From Trichobilharzia regenti (taxonomy: Eukaryota > Platyhelminthes > Trematoda > Strigeidida > Schistosomatidae): a stretch of 64,000 nt of DNA. The notes beneath the pieces were generated by a model. That model made no database searches. It saw only the letters and a list, made by a program, of their open reading frames with translations, and was not told where the DNA came from. The translations under genes were made by a program, and so were the position numbers. Location: assembly GCA_944472135.2 (NCBI GenBank), contig OX235262.1, positions 62,096,440 to 62,160,439 of the forward strand, in the 5' to 3' direction. The stretch's first letter is position 1, and each line of letters opens with the position of its first letter. Below, piece after piece: positions 44,960-57,107 of the stretch.

Positions 44960-45350
44960 ATGTGTGTGTTTGTTTTTGACAGTCTGTTATATTTTGCTAT
45001 GTGTATATGGATCGATATTCCATTATAACTGACATTATGCTTTTGTCTGTCCACTAAGTGAATAAACGTGTATGACCTTATTGTCACATGACATTACAAC
45101 CAATCATGTTAAGACTGGCTATTTATTGGTTCATGTGTATTAGCCATTTTCATTTATACTCTTGCTTTGCACACTTTTATATATTCTTGTATGCATACAC
45201 ATTTCGTACTTTTAAGTACCCTTCCACTCACACACTTGTGTGACATTTATTTTCCTTGTTTGGAAAATACAAGTATCATCGGGAACATGGTGGTCTTCTG
45301 ATTTCCCTCTGCCCGCGTCAGGACTATTAACTACTCGACGAGTACATAAA
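44960..45350 (+). repeat. Gypsy-like LTR and primer-binding region (tentative)
   Basis: Ends CTACTCGACGAGTACATAAA followed by ATAATTGGCGACGGGG, resembling an LTR end plus a TGGCGAC-type primer-binding site of schistosome Gypsy elements. About 100 bases of its end recur antisense at 2515-2640, supporting a repeat. The exact start is not defined and no gag or pol follows. Confidence 0.4.
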
Positions 45351-47206
45351 ATAATTGGCGACGGGGAAAACTACTACTAACCACTCAGCAGCAGTACATA
45401 AGCTATATGTGCAGCCATTACTGTTGATTACACGGCAGGGTCACTATCTGATTCTCAGTTGGTTGCTATCGATACACTATAAAGCTCTACATATGATATC
45501 AGTACGATGTACATCAATATTCCTGATCTCATTGCTCCAGTCTTCTGTCGACGAGCCAGCGTCTAGGCCACAACAGGGTTTGTGGCCTCCGACGAACGGT
45601 AAACTGGTTCCAGTAAACACATTCATTGAAAGTTCAGTTAGTGTTCACCTTCATTGACAGACGCATCAAGGAGGAACTGAACAAGATTTTCTCGAGTGAA
45701 TCTTATCATGGTACTGACACATGTTGGTTTTACCAGTCACATCCACGAACAGGATTCGAGTCAACCAAGTTGGTATGGAACTTCATACAACATGAATCAC
45801 GTTTGTGGAGAACGTCATCTACTTGATTATCAAATGGTGTTATTTTCGACTCGCTGATATTCCTAATTTTCATGAATAATTTCAATCTTTTTAGTACTCT
45901 TCAACGCTTAGAGTGCAAGGGAGGACAGTGGAAAACGAGGAAGACTCTTTCAGATTGCTAGAAGACCGTTAACACTTAGGAAATTAAGCCATAGCGAACG
46001 GCATGGAATTCAGGTGACACAAAGTTGACGGACTGTTCGCTCTTACGTCTGAAGCGAAAAGAGCTCGAAACTGCTACTGCTCTGACAAAGAGGCTGAGGT
46101 CGATCTTGAGACATTTCCACGGATCAGACGAGACAAAAGCATTAAGCAAACGGACGATAAAGATGAAGCCACTATACACATTACGGTCGAACAAAAAGCC
46201 AGCTACATATATACCTGAGCTGTCAAACCATATATATATATCTGCAATGGTAAAAAATTCCCCGAAATTATTGACCATAGGAACAGATTATGTCTAAGAG
46301 AATAATTACATCGTGACCATAGGAATCATCAGTGAACATTGGATGCTGACCCTTGGATATTAAATCGACTTGTTTAGCTGAAGGCTTCCGGTCAAGCATC
46401 CACGCCATTTGGTATTCCGTCGTGCCACTTTCGTGCACGATTACTTGCCAGCTTAGCTTCCGCTTCAGTCCAAGATTTGGTTCCGAAATATATCTTGTAG
46501 TTTGGACAATCAACTGTGGTCTTTTGCTTTGCCTTTGGTACACGAGAAACGAATTCTATGGAAGTTGCTGGTATAAGATCTTGCGTTAATATACTCCGTA
46601 CAATTCGCGAACCTCTATCGTGTTAGCCTTCTATAATCTGATGTATTGACATGCTTATTGCGCCAGCTCGTGTTAGTATGGTCACAGTAAAAGCACTGAT
46701 AGCCTAGGACACTGACTAAAAATTAGTTCAATCCCGAAATAGCGCAGTGAGAAAATCAAAATTGCACAGTGAGCCAAGAAGGGTTTTAGGAAAAAGCTAG
46801 ACTCCAATTATTCACCCTTTTACATTTCGTTACTCATTTGCCATAGCTCCTTCAGCTGGAAGCCTCAGTATATGGCCAGAAAATTAGGCATAAATGCCTA
46901 ATCTGCTTATATCTAAATTAGAGGCAGTTCAGCTATGGACGAATACAGTTTTGATTCACCCAAATATCCACCTGTTTCATCACTTTGAATTTTGTCTTCC
47001 TGTTGTGGGTGCTTCTTCACTGTTTGTTTAATTTCTCGTGGATTCACTTGGTTAGCCTAAACCTCTGACTTCCCTCCTACTGCACAGACTTAGGTTTTTA
47101 GATGGTAATTTCCGCTGCCCAGGCTCGATTGGGGAAAATGTCAAGTGAATGCCGCAACAGTGATACCAATCCGGAATAAGCCATATGTCAGCCAACTCTC
47201 AGAAAC
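45351..47206. other. unassigned DNA
   Basis: 1.9 kb. Frames at 45626-45826 (+), 45976-46278 (-) and 46268-46543 (-) are uninterrupted for 66-100 codons but show no domain I recognise and no clear splice-site pair; an acceptor-like TTTTACCATTGCAG on the minus strand near 46245 is the best hint of an exon. Confidence 0.35.
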
Positions 47207-47553
47207 TGTCAATGTCTAGCTCTTACTACGCTGGACTTCACGCTGTCCTTGGAAGACTTTCAGAAACAATTTGTAATAGCCAACTCAAAAAACCAGAACA
47301 CAGATTGGCGACTCGAGAATCCTTTATTCTTACGCCAATATGTAACCAACAATAGGGTTATTATACACAAGTTCTAAGACTAAATGTTATAACAATAAAT
47401 CACGATAATACTTCTGATAGTTTTCTGTCTTCCACCGAACAGCGAACAATGAGACGATGACTGCTGGATGGATGACTCCCACGAAAAGTATGGAGGAGTT
47501 GGGTTTGAGCAAATAACCATGAATTGATCGTTCAATCTTCAACTAAATTGACA
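47207..47553 (-). repeat. 3' LTR of element 2 (family B)
   Basis: 347 bp. Sense start TGTCAATTTAG, end ACATTGACA. It is followed in sense by GTTTCTGAGAG, which is how the element leader starts, so it may also have served as 5' LTR of a now truncated neighbour. Confidence 0.85.
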
Positions 47554-48285
47554 CTCCCCGACATTAATGGATCCGTCCCCTTTTTACATCACGACCAATA
47601 CACGCTGATTTGGATACCATTGCGAGAACCTGGGTCACGCGGACAAAGCTGAAATGGAAAACATGCAGAAAATACAACACACCACAGGCATATCCACAGG
47701 ACAATCTCACTCATCAATGACGACCTACGCCCTACAGATAAAGGCATCTTCTTGACATCTTATTATTTTAATTTTTGAATTTTCATGTGTAATTTTATCT
47801 TGTAACGAGATCGCCACTTTCTAGAATGACTCTTCCAGAACTCAACGTGACCATAGCACGAACTCATGATACTCTACGCACATCGTCTTATCTACTCACT
47901 ACCAATTACAACTGCAATCGCTTGTCACTCATTCTGACTCAGTTCTAGTAGCGGTGACGCATGCGAGCCTCAGTCGTTTACACTCTTTCTCCCCGGCGTG
48001 TCGGACCGCAGCTAACAATTATCTCCGTGTGCATTTCATTCTCAGCAATAGCCTAGCCTCCCCGGCGTATACGCCCCATCTGCTGTCTTTAACATCAATC
48101 AATTCATTCATGGATGTAGAAGACTCGAAACAACTTCAGAAGTAATCACGACGAAAAATTTAACAAAGTTATACAGTATAACAAAGTTTGAAAACAACAA
48201 GTAAACACAATGAATCCAAAAACAACAGTTGATAGAACACACCACACGTATATACAAACAGTACAAACAACCTCGCCGATCATGT
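47554..48285 (-). other. 3' non-coding region of element 2
   Basis: Homologous to 18359-19050 and 50457-51160, with internal CGCCGGGGAG motifs at about 47992 and 48059; a short AT-rich insertion lies at 47762-47806. Confidence 0.65.
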
Positions 48286-48289
48286 CTTG

Positions 48290-48740
48290 ATGGAATTCCT
48301 TTGAAGAATTGCAGGACTTATACCAGTACGCCTACAAACCCTCACAGGTTGACGATTGTAAGCTGTGGAATGTCCGGACACAATCAAGATTAACCAACAA
48401 TTGCAATAATTGGAACTCACACAATTATTTAACACAAACATATGTACAATGACTACATCAAATGTTGTGGATTCTGGCATGACGAACTACCCTTGAAGAA
48501 CTGTAGGACTTACAGCAGTACGCATACATTCCTTCTCAGGTTGACGCCCAAGAGGAGAAGGGTCCGGACACAGACAAAATTACAAACAGACAGATGAAAG
48601 ATGATAACAATTCAGTATATACAACATGAACATAGGTACAAAATTACACACCAAGTATGATGGACTGAGCTTCGACGTACTACCCATAAGGAATTGCAGG
48701 ACTTACAGCAGTACGCCTACAACCCTTTCCAGGCTGACTC
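48290..48740 (-). repeat. three tandem ~195-bp units, element 2
   Basis: GAATTGCAGGACTTA / GAACTGTAGGACTTA / GAATTGCAGGACTTA blocks at about 48305, 48497 and 48690, as in element 1. Confidence 0.78.
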
Positions 48741-48742
48741 CC

Positions 48743-50093
48743 TTAAGTTGGAAAATCGTCACAGAGTTCATTTGCTGACCTCCTTCTATCATCTTTATCC
48801 TCGACTTTGAATGGTAACACGCTCATGCCATTGTATCGCAGAATATAGATGACTAACAAACATACGACGTATCTGACCAACCAAGCGTAGGTACAGGGTA
48901 ATTTACACCAAAGATAATAACATTCGAATGGTAATTTGAAACTTGAAATGCATTTATTCGTGCAAGTCAGTTTAACAATTACACTCTCAAACACAGTTGG
49001 CCTACCCCCACTAAACTGACCATTGACTTCCGTCCTTTCAAACGAACCGATACTAGCATAGTCACAGCATAAGGCACGTGAATTCATGGACGTCCCTTTC
49101 ATTGTGGATGATAACACCAACGACGACTGAATGATACAAGTTGATGAACTTGGCGGTGCATCAGAAGCTGTTGTCGTTCGACCTTTAGAAGTTTGTCCAA
49201 CCGCAAGATCACTACCACTGCTATCTTTTATCATTAGCTCCAGTTTAGCATTAACATCTGTCGATAGGTGGGCTACGCGCTGATCATTTACATTAACGGT
49301 CTCACTAGTATCCATACCTATTGCAACCGCATCTGCCTTTAAGTCTACTTTACATTCAAGTTGTACAGAATCCTTGTTCAACTCAGCAGTAGTAGGCATT
49401 CCCCTCATCTCATCATGATCAGCCAAAGAAAAATCTGCACTGTCATGATCATTATCACAAATATTCAATTTACCATCATCTATCTGGTCGACTTCATCAT
49501 TTTCAAACTCTTTAATAACAGCAGTAGATGATTTAGGTTCCTCCTCACAAATCCTTAAGGGTTTTATACCTCCACTCTGACTAGTAATACCTTGAAAACT
49601 TGTGGAGTCAGAACTGGACTCTGGAACTGTAACTCTCTTCTCCTGCACAAACTGCGGTGTCGTCTATGATACTCCATTCAACAATGGCTTACCGGTTGCA
49701 ACTGCAGGCTTCTTCGCCGCACCATTATCGTCACACAACTCGGAGTCAGACCTTGATTTCACACTTAGCTTATCACTAAACTTGCTCACTGATTTACAGG
49801 TCACCTTTGTATGCACCTCTTGCAAACGTGTATAACACAACAGTGTTTGTCTTGTAACTTGTAACCCATCTGTTGATGATGTACCACGAAAGCTGTCACA
49901 CTCACTAAGTTTATATCGATTACTAGACACCATAAAGATTTCTAGATATGCTCTTCTCTGTGGCCCTTTCGTCATAAAGACTGCGTTTCGCTCTCAGACT
50001 GATGTATTCTATGGGTTAGACGCAATATACTGGCGAACCTACTCAAACCTTGGTTGATACTGTCTTTCACCAAGCTCACAACATCATCCAACC
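48743..50093 (-). pseudogene. Gag middle, linker and pol remnant of element 2
   Basis: From the insertion point downward: gag segment LVKDSINQGLSRFASILRL, degraded knuckle zone (SSNRYKLSECDSFRG; CYTRLQEVHTKVTC), KPLLNGVS and a TAG in place of a CAG with 24 extra bases, then the open 301-codon linker and pol remnant (TVPESSSDSTSFQG ... FECYYLWCKLPCTYAWLVRY ... VLPFKVEDKDDRRRSANELC). The linker retains sequence similarity to that of element 1 (VNDQRVAHLS, SSLVLSSTMK, FERTEVNGQFS) although the two differ at many residues. Confidence 0.75.
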
Positions 50094-50098
50094 CAGTC

Positions 50099-50456
50099 TG
50101 TCAGTCACGTCTCGTAAACCGTTAATGCCCAGCTCTTGCTACGCTCGGGCTTACGCTGTTCCTCGAAGATTTCAGAAACGCTTAGTAATAACGGACCCAA
50201 AAACCAAAGCACCGATTGGCCTCTTTGGAATTCCTTATTGTAACACCAACATATAAAACATATTTCTACTAAGTTCTGTGAACAAATATTACAATAATAA
50301 ATCACAAGATTACTTCTGATGGTTTACTGCTGACTTCTTTCTGAACAGCGACCGATGAGACGATGACTGTCGTATTGATGCCTCCGCGAAAATTGGGGAA
50401 GTTGATTTTGAGCAAACAACCAAGAATTGATCGTTCAATCTTCAACTCCATTGACA
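50099..50456 (-). repeat. 3' LTR of element 3
   Basis: 358 bp, sense TGTCAATGGAG...GTGACTGACA, preceded by the polypurine tract TGCCGGGGAG at 50457-50466. Confidence 0.93.
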
Positions 50457-51160
50457 CTCCCCGGCAAAAAGGGATCCAACCCTTTTTTCCTTCACGACCA
50501 ATACACGTTGACTTGGATGCCATTGCGAGAACCTGGGTCACACGGACAGAGATGAAATGGAAAACAAACAGAAAAGCCAACACACCACATACCCACAGCA
50601 TACCCACAGCACAATCTCACACATCGCTGACGACCTGCGCCTCCAGACAGAGACCTCCTCTTGACATCTTGCAACACAATCGCCACTTTCTAGAATGACT
50701 CTTGCAGAATGCAACGTGACCATAGCAGCACCTCATGATACTCTACGCACATCGTCTTATCTACTCACTACCAATTACCACTGAAATCGCTTGTCACTCA
50801 TTCTGACTCAGTTCTAGTAGCGGTGACGCATGCGAGCCTCAGTCGTTTACACTCTTTCTCCCCGGCGTGTCGGACCACAGCTAACAATTATCTCCGTGTG
50901 CATTTCATTCTCAGCAATAGCCTAGCCTCCCCGGCGTATACGCCCCATCTGCTGTCTTTAACATCAATCAATTCATTCATGGATGTAGAAGACTCGAAAC
51001 AACTTCAGAAGTAAGCACGACGAAAATTTTAACAAAATTACGCAATAACAACAAGACACGAAAAGAACGAGTAAACACAATGAATCTAAAATCACCAATT
51101 GATATGACACACCACACATATATACAAACTGTACACAAGATCTCGCCGATCATGTCTTGA
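50457..51160 (-). other. 3' non-coding region of element 3 with polypurine tracts
   Basis: TGCCGGGGAG abuts the LTR; copies of CGCCGGGGAG recur at about 50861 and 50928. Shared with elements 1 and 2. Confidence 0.65.
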
Positions 51161-51164
51161 TTGA

Positions 51165-51420
51165 ATTCCTTTGAAGAATCGCAGGACTTACATCAGTACG
51201 CCTACAACCCTTCTCAGGTTGGCGATTGTTATTTGTGGAATGTCCGGACACAAACAGAATTACCAACAGCTAGATGACAGATGGCATCAATTCAGTATAT
51301 TCAATATGAACATTTGTACAAAATCACACACCGAGCACATTGGACTGCTCATTGATGCGCTACCCTTTGAAGAATTGTAGGACTTACAGCAGTACGCCTA
51401 CAACCCCTCTCAGGTTTACG
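51165..51420 (-). repeat. two tandem units, element 3 3' region
   Basis: GAATCGCAGGACTTACATCA (about 51175) and GAATTGTAGGACTTACAGCA (about 51370), each followed by GTACGCCTACAACCC. Confidence 0.75.
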
Positions 51421-52179
51421 CTCTAGTTTGGAAATCGTCTCGTGTTTCATCCTCAGACTCTCTACTCTCAGCAACTTCCAGTCGACATAGTTTTCTAATA
51501 TCTCGCACCAACATTCCACAACTAGTTCTCACCTCAACCGTCCTCACCAATCCATCACCACTACAGATTAGCCTTACTACCACTCCCAAAGGCCACCTAC
51601 CTGTGGCACATTTATCTGCTACTAATACTATGTCACCAACCTTTAAGTTTCGGCACAACTTTTTCCGCTTGTCCCTGGTTTGCAGTGTTAGAACATACTC
51701 CCCCAACCATCTTTTCCAAAATATATCTTTCATGTGCCTGGCTTGTTTCCATCTTTTAATCGTAGGTATTCCTTCCCCGCTTGCGTCCTCTATGCCAGGG
51801 TTGCCTCTCAATAACAATAATTTATTTGGGGTTAACACATCAAAATCCTTGACGTCGTCCGTCACAGGTGATAACGGCCGGTCATTTAATATTCGTTCAG
51901 CTTCACAAAAAAATGTCTCCAGCGTTTCGTCATTCAAAGTCTGGTTTTTAATTATGGAGCTTAAAATACGCTTAATAATTCCTATAAGTCTTTCCCATAG
52001 CCCGCCTCTATGGCTGGCATGTGGTGGATTGAAGTGCCACTCGATGTTCCTTTTCAGTAACTCTTCCTGAACTCTCGTTTGGGGACCTTCGAAGTACTCT
52101 TTAAGCTCGGCGTGACAGCCGACAAAATTAGTGCCTCTGTCGCTGAACATCATCTTCGGTACACCCCGGCGATTTATAA
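51416..52179 (-). pseudogene. integrase C-terminal half of element 3 pol
   Basis: Continues the pol frame interrupted by the LINE: FINRRGVPKMMFSDRGTNFV (second catalytic D in SDRG), HFNPPHASHRGGLWERLIG (catalytic E in WER), then a DUF5641-like tail (GDIVLVADKCATGRWPLGVV) ending DDFQTRA. Integrase joins element DNA to target with a 5-bp stagger. It is separated from the first catalytic D by 1.8 kb of LINE, so not functional as it stands. Confidence 0.85.
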
Positions 52180-53990
52180 ATATTAATAATAATAATATAT
52201 ATATTCTCATTTTTTACATGAGGGACGCCAGTTTACAGGCATCATCAATTCGATAATTTACACATAATATTAATAAGCATATTTAGTAAAGATAATATAA
52301 TAAAGTACATTTTTTCCCTAGCTATGTAGGGTACACCAATTGTATAGGCATGCATAAATATGGTTTTAATAATAATAATATATTTCTCCCTGTTTATGCA
52401 GGAACATACCTATTGTACAGGCATGGATAAGTTATTATATAAATTACACATAATTTGATGTATAATGGACTTACAGTTTGGTTGTTCTTTCTGACATTAG
52501 AGTCAGTCGGAACAGTCTGCTATAAAGTCTGTTTGTGTAGCACATAAAGAGATATAGAAATATTGTCTTCGCATTAACAAAAAACCCAGACATCACATGA
52601 ATATAATACAGATATATGGGAAAAATAAAGCTTGAAGTCAATTCTCTTATATAACTTTGTTGTGAACAGCACCCCTGGCTTAAAGATTATTGATGTATTA
52701 TGTTGAGATCAGTGATATATTTATTCCATTTTTCAGCAGTCTTATCGTAGTTTCATAACAGGAAAGAAATTTGATCGTGGAGGCGAAAATTAGATAAGGT
52801 CATGTTAAGTTGTTTTACTGCATCAAATGGTGCCGAGGTCGATTCCAGAATTCCCCATTTGTGCCATTTGTGTCTGCATGGCGAACTGTACTCGTAAGTT
52901 GAGTAAAATGTTGAAAACCAGTTGCTTCTTTATTTCAGATCATGAATACTCATTTACATCGTGTCCGCCACCTTTTTTAAATGGTAGAATTGGATCGTTC
53001 CTGGAATTTGAGTGATCATGGGATAAATGGTTTGGAATTAATCATAGCAGTTAGAATACAGTTAAACATGCAGAGAAGTACTTTTGATTCAGCAACCGGT
53101 GAATTTTTTATTCTTTTCGATCTAGTACCAGAATAACTGCGAACCATTCCATTCAATATGTCGAATAAGGCACGCAGGAGGAGATCATTACCATGGAATG
53201 AGTCAACTTGATCTGAGATGCAGCTTTCAGCATGTTTTCGTTATATCATAGATATCCAGGTTTATTGGCGCTGTAGAGGCAGTGATTTGGATTATGACGT
53301 ATTCTACAAAGTCTCCGTGCCCATTTGAAGTATACATGTGCTTTGAAAGGATTACTTTGTTGGCTCCTACCCCCACTGAGTGTTAACAACAGCTGCTGTG
53401 GGTTTATGTATTTCCTCGCCTTTTTGGATAAAACATCGCCGCATTCTTTTTGGGTAGGAGACCAGTTGGTGGATTATATATGATATCCAAGTAACTTTTA
53501 TCTTTTCATGTGGTGTTGCGGTAAGTTTCTACCTTGTTTTCTCATATTTCATTCGTATGTTGATTATGGTTCGCCCTTTGTATCAGGTAGACATAGTTTG
53601 AACGACTCTTGGTTGAATGGGTGTTATTGTCATGACTGCTGCTTTTTTGTCTGGAATTATAAATAGAGACAAAACAAACAACAGGTGTAGTCTCTGAGTT
53701 CATACATTAAATGGGCCTATGATTTCTGAAACTCTTACATGGGAATTACCATTGGTATCAATTACAAACTCACTTAGTGTGTCATTAAGTGCCTTTTCAA
53801 AGGAGGCCAATGTGCTTGCTAGTCGTATTTTCTCAGGTAGTTTGTTCCATATTTGGGCATACCTAATCAAGAAAAACTTTTGCCTGGTGGCTGTTTTACA
53901 TGGTTCTATAGCCACTGTACCTTTAGTGTGCCTAAGGTTGTATCCTGTGTTACCTGAGGACCGAGTATAGTTAGCAGGGGTATACACTAA
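52180..53990 (-). mobile_element. 5'-truncated CR1-like LINE(s) inside the integrase
   Basis: Minus orientation. Two to three tail modules with ATT/TAA triplets (52183-52205, 52361-52385), each with its hairpin (CTCAT/ATGAG; CCTA/TAGG; CCTG/CAGG), a 3' UTR (52390-53040) matching that of LINE X, and the C-terminal polymerase end (53700-53980: YNLRHTKGTVAIEP, FFLIRYAQIWNKLPEKIR). The reading frame of pol runs into this LINE by chance, giving a hybrid ORF. It may be two LINEs, one in the tail of the other. Confidence 0.75.
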
Positions 53991-56900
53991 TCTATGTAAT
54001 GCTAGCACGAATGAATCAGTAGTTAGCGAATGAACCATCTCAATATGCACAGCTCTCATTTTCAAACTGGTGAATAAACAGCCATATCTTTTACATAGGG
54101 TTCTGCCTCTCTTCACTACAAAAGGTCCGAACAAATCCACTCCAACGTACTCAAATGGATAATTCCCTTCAGAAGCTTGCCACGCTGGGAGTGGTGCCAT
54201 CATCTGCTGTACTGGACGAGCATTTCGGAGTTTACATTCCATGCACTTATCAATTATTTTACGGACAGCAGTACCTCCCTTCACTATCCAGAACTTACAT
54301 CGAATACTTGATAGTACTTGCGAAGTACCCAAATGACCTTCAAGAACATGGCAGTGTCTTATAATGAGATCAGTGACTGGATGGTAGCAAGGTAATAAAG
54401 CCGGATGACGGGTCTCATATGACGATTCTAACATTTGTAGACGTCCACCAACTCTAGCGATCCCTTCGGAAACTATCGGAGATAATCTATCTAACCGCAC
54501 CTTGAAATCTGCGAAATCAGGACTATCCTCCTTGGCAATCTCACCCCACGCTTCCCACTGAGCAGCCCTCAAAATCGCTAACTCTGCATTTCTAATATCT
54601 TCGACTCTCAAAGGCCCCACATTCATATTTTCGTATCCCGCAAGATGCATGACCTTTAAATACGTAACATATCGTGTCAACCACGCAACAGCTTTCAGTA
54701 GTTTGTACCAAGAAGAATAATATTTAAAAAGTGGATGTAAACCTGAATGTCTTTCTTGAGTAGATGTTAAACTGACACTTGTCTTCAACTCCAAGGCACA
54801 CTCGTTTATCGGTGGTTCATCTTCTCTACGAGGCCACATACTATCAGCCCTTAGCAAGAACTCTGGACCTTTCCACCACTTATTTTTAACCACATTCATA
54901 TCAATAACTCCTCGCGAGGCTAGATCAGCTGGATTTTTTCCAGACGGTACGTACCTCCACTGCTCAACAGTTGTTAGTTCACGAATTTGAGATACTCTGT
55001 TAGCTACAAAACATGCATATCTTGCTGACTCGTTGCGTATATAATATATCACAGACATCGAATCAGTCCAAAACGTTACGGGATGCTTGGGGTAATCCAA
55101 CTCTTTACACAACGTTGTGAATAACTGCGCTGCAGTAAGTTCTAATCTCGGAATCGAAACCGTCTTTAGAGGTGCAACTCTAGATTTACCCATCACCAGG
55201 CTAACATCTATATCATTCCTTAAGGTGGTTCTGATGTATACGGCTGCACCAAATCCAACCTCAGAGGCATCAGAAAAAACATGGAAGTCAATTATATCAT
55301 GATTTCTCGACGGCTTAAGTGGACGTGAGACGGAATGTAGATTCAGCATTCTTAAACTGTTAACCCACCCCTTCCACTCTTCTCTCTGCCTCTCACTTAA
55401 TGGTTCATCCCACTGTAACCCTTTCCTGCATGTCTCTTGAAATAACCTCCTAGCCGGAAGTAGATAAGGTGCTACTAATCCAAGTGGGTCAAACACGGAC
55501 GACAACACAGAGAGCACACCTCTCCGAGTAACTGGCTTATCAATATCACCAACACTAAATCCAAAGGTATCAGAGTTCACATCCCATCGCATACCTAATG
55601 TGCGTTCAACTGGTAGAGTATCAACAGGCAAATCTCGTACGGTAGGTGCTCTGTCTTCTGGATCTATATGCTTCAAAACGTCTAGGCTGTTCGAGACCCA
55701 CTTAGTTAGACGAAAGCCGGCCTTAGCTAACACTTCAGTGATGCTTGTTGCAAATCTAACTGCAGACTTATCATCATCGAAGGAGGCTAAACAATCATCC
55801 ACGTAGAAGCAACAATCTATGACGTCCAGCAAATCATTAGAACCAAATGTGGACACTGCCTTTCGTAGAGCAAAATTAGCACAAAACGGGGAGGACGTGG
55901 CACCAAATGGATGCACTGTCATCCTATATTCTGACACCTTACCACAAGGACCGTCATCAAACCACAAAAACCTCAAGTGATCTCTGTCACTCTCTGGCAC
56001 CTTCACCTGTAGGAACATTTCCTCAATATCCGCCGCGACAGCAACTGTAAACTTTCTGAATCTCAATAGCAGTCCCACTAATGAGCTCACGCAATCTGGG
56101 CCACTATACAGATTATCATTTAAAGAGACTCCTTCATGTTTCGCAGAACAATCAAACACCACACGGAGTTTACCTGGCTTCCTCGGGTTAAAGACGGGAT
56201 GATGGGGCAAATACCACTTCCCTGGCTCACTCTGATCAACTAGTCTTTCAACGTAACCCTTCATTATATGTTTATCGACGACATCCTTATATTTGGACCA
56301 GAGTTCTGCATCTGACAGAAATTTCTTCTGTAAACCCATTAGTCTCTTAAGAGCAACTTTTCTATTACAAACCAACTGTCTATCTTTGAATCTCCATGGT
56401 AGGCCAACGCTGAAACGCCCGTTTTCGTATTTACAAGAGTCCTCGGCTATTTTAACTGCTTTTAAGTCTTCTACAGAACGACCCTTCCCTGGGACACCGC
56501 AGTCACAAAACTCCTTGTCATACATATTTTTAATCATAGTTTCTAGTTTGTCCCCATCGTTTGCAACTAATGATGATATGTGGACTATGGGTATAGGTCC
56601 TCTCACTGTCCATCCCAGTGGTGTTTTCGTCGCAAACAGATCATCTCTACCTCCAAATCTCTCTTCTAATACCTTGTGAGCTTCTGGCACACTACATCCA
56701 ATGAGTACTCTCACTCTTCCATCTTGCAATGTTGGAAGAGGTATGTCACACAGGTATGGCTTACCGACAACCGTTTCACGACTAGGTACTATAGCTTCGC
56801 CAAGTTTCATACTGGAGGTAGTGTAAGCAGTATCCACTTCCACGGTCTCCCCAGTAGCCAAGGATTCTAACTGAAATGACACTCGCTCACATACTACTGT

Positions 56901-57009
56901 TTTCGCAGAATTGAAAGTATTTACAACCAAGGGTTGCTTTGGGCCTTTAATACCCAAGCAACCAGCCAGTTCAGCATCTATCAATGTAACGTCTGAACCA
57001 TTATCCAAC
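53985..57009 (-). CDS. BEL/Pao Pol: protease-RT-RNase H-integrase (N-terminal 1000 residues)
   Basis: Open from the 98-bp insert to the LINE. Aspartic protease with LLDNGSDVTLID (D at residue 3), Pao-type RT (RVVFDCSA about 284, VAADIEEMFLQVKV about 325, HPFGATSSPFCANF about 367, catalytic YVDD 403-406), connection and RNase H (VFSDASEVGFGAAV about 578, SIPRLELTAAQL about 619, FWTDSM about 647, KNPADLASRG about 692), integrase HH-CC zinc finger (RHCHVLEGHLG 885-895; CMEC 923-926) and first integrase D in YVGVDLFGPF (about 959). Order and motifs fit the Pao/BEL superfamily (DUF1758/Peptidase_A17). The reading frame as such runs on to 53700 through LINE sequence. It lost its fusion to gag through the insert. 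Confidence 0.93.
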
Positions 57010-57107
57010 AATGCATAAGTCTTTTGATGTATTTTGTTCTCTGAGCTGGCAGCTCAGAGAACAAAATCACTCAAAATTATCCACTGAGCTAATTTCTATC
57101 ATATCTA
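57010..57107. repeat. 98-bp insert with perfect 17-bp palindrome at gag/pol junction
   Basis: Flanked by the 13-bp direct repeat AATGCATAAGTCT (57010-57022 and 57108-57120). Inside, ATTTTGTTCTCTGAGCT (57031-57047) is the exact reverse complement of 57051-57067, with loop GGC. The minus strand also has TAGCTCAGTGG (57082-57092), which fits a pol III A box. It shifts the frame by 98 bases and brings stops, ending gag at 57089. Confidence 0.8.

Noticed and set aside
46268..46543. Minus-strand ORF with a lysine/glutamine-rich start
   Set aside because: Alternative frame over the same bases looked weakly lectin- or splicing-factor-like, but neither frame had a convincing domain or exon borders.
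50105..50305. 66-codon ORF on the minus strand, repeated at 58379-58579
   Set aside because: It lies wholly inside the two LTRs of element 3; identity of the two copies reflects LTR identity, not a gene.
57078..57095. A-box-like TAGCTCAGTGG, possible tRNA or tRNA-derived SINE
   Set aside because: No B box (GGTTCGANTCC), no cloverleaf; reported only as part of the 98-bp insert.
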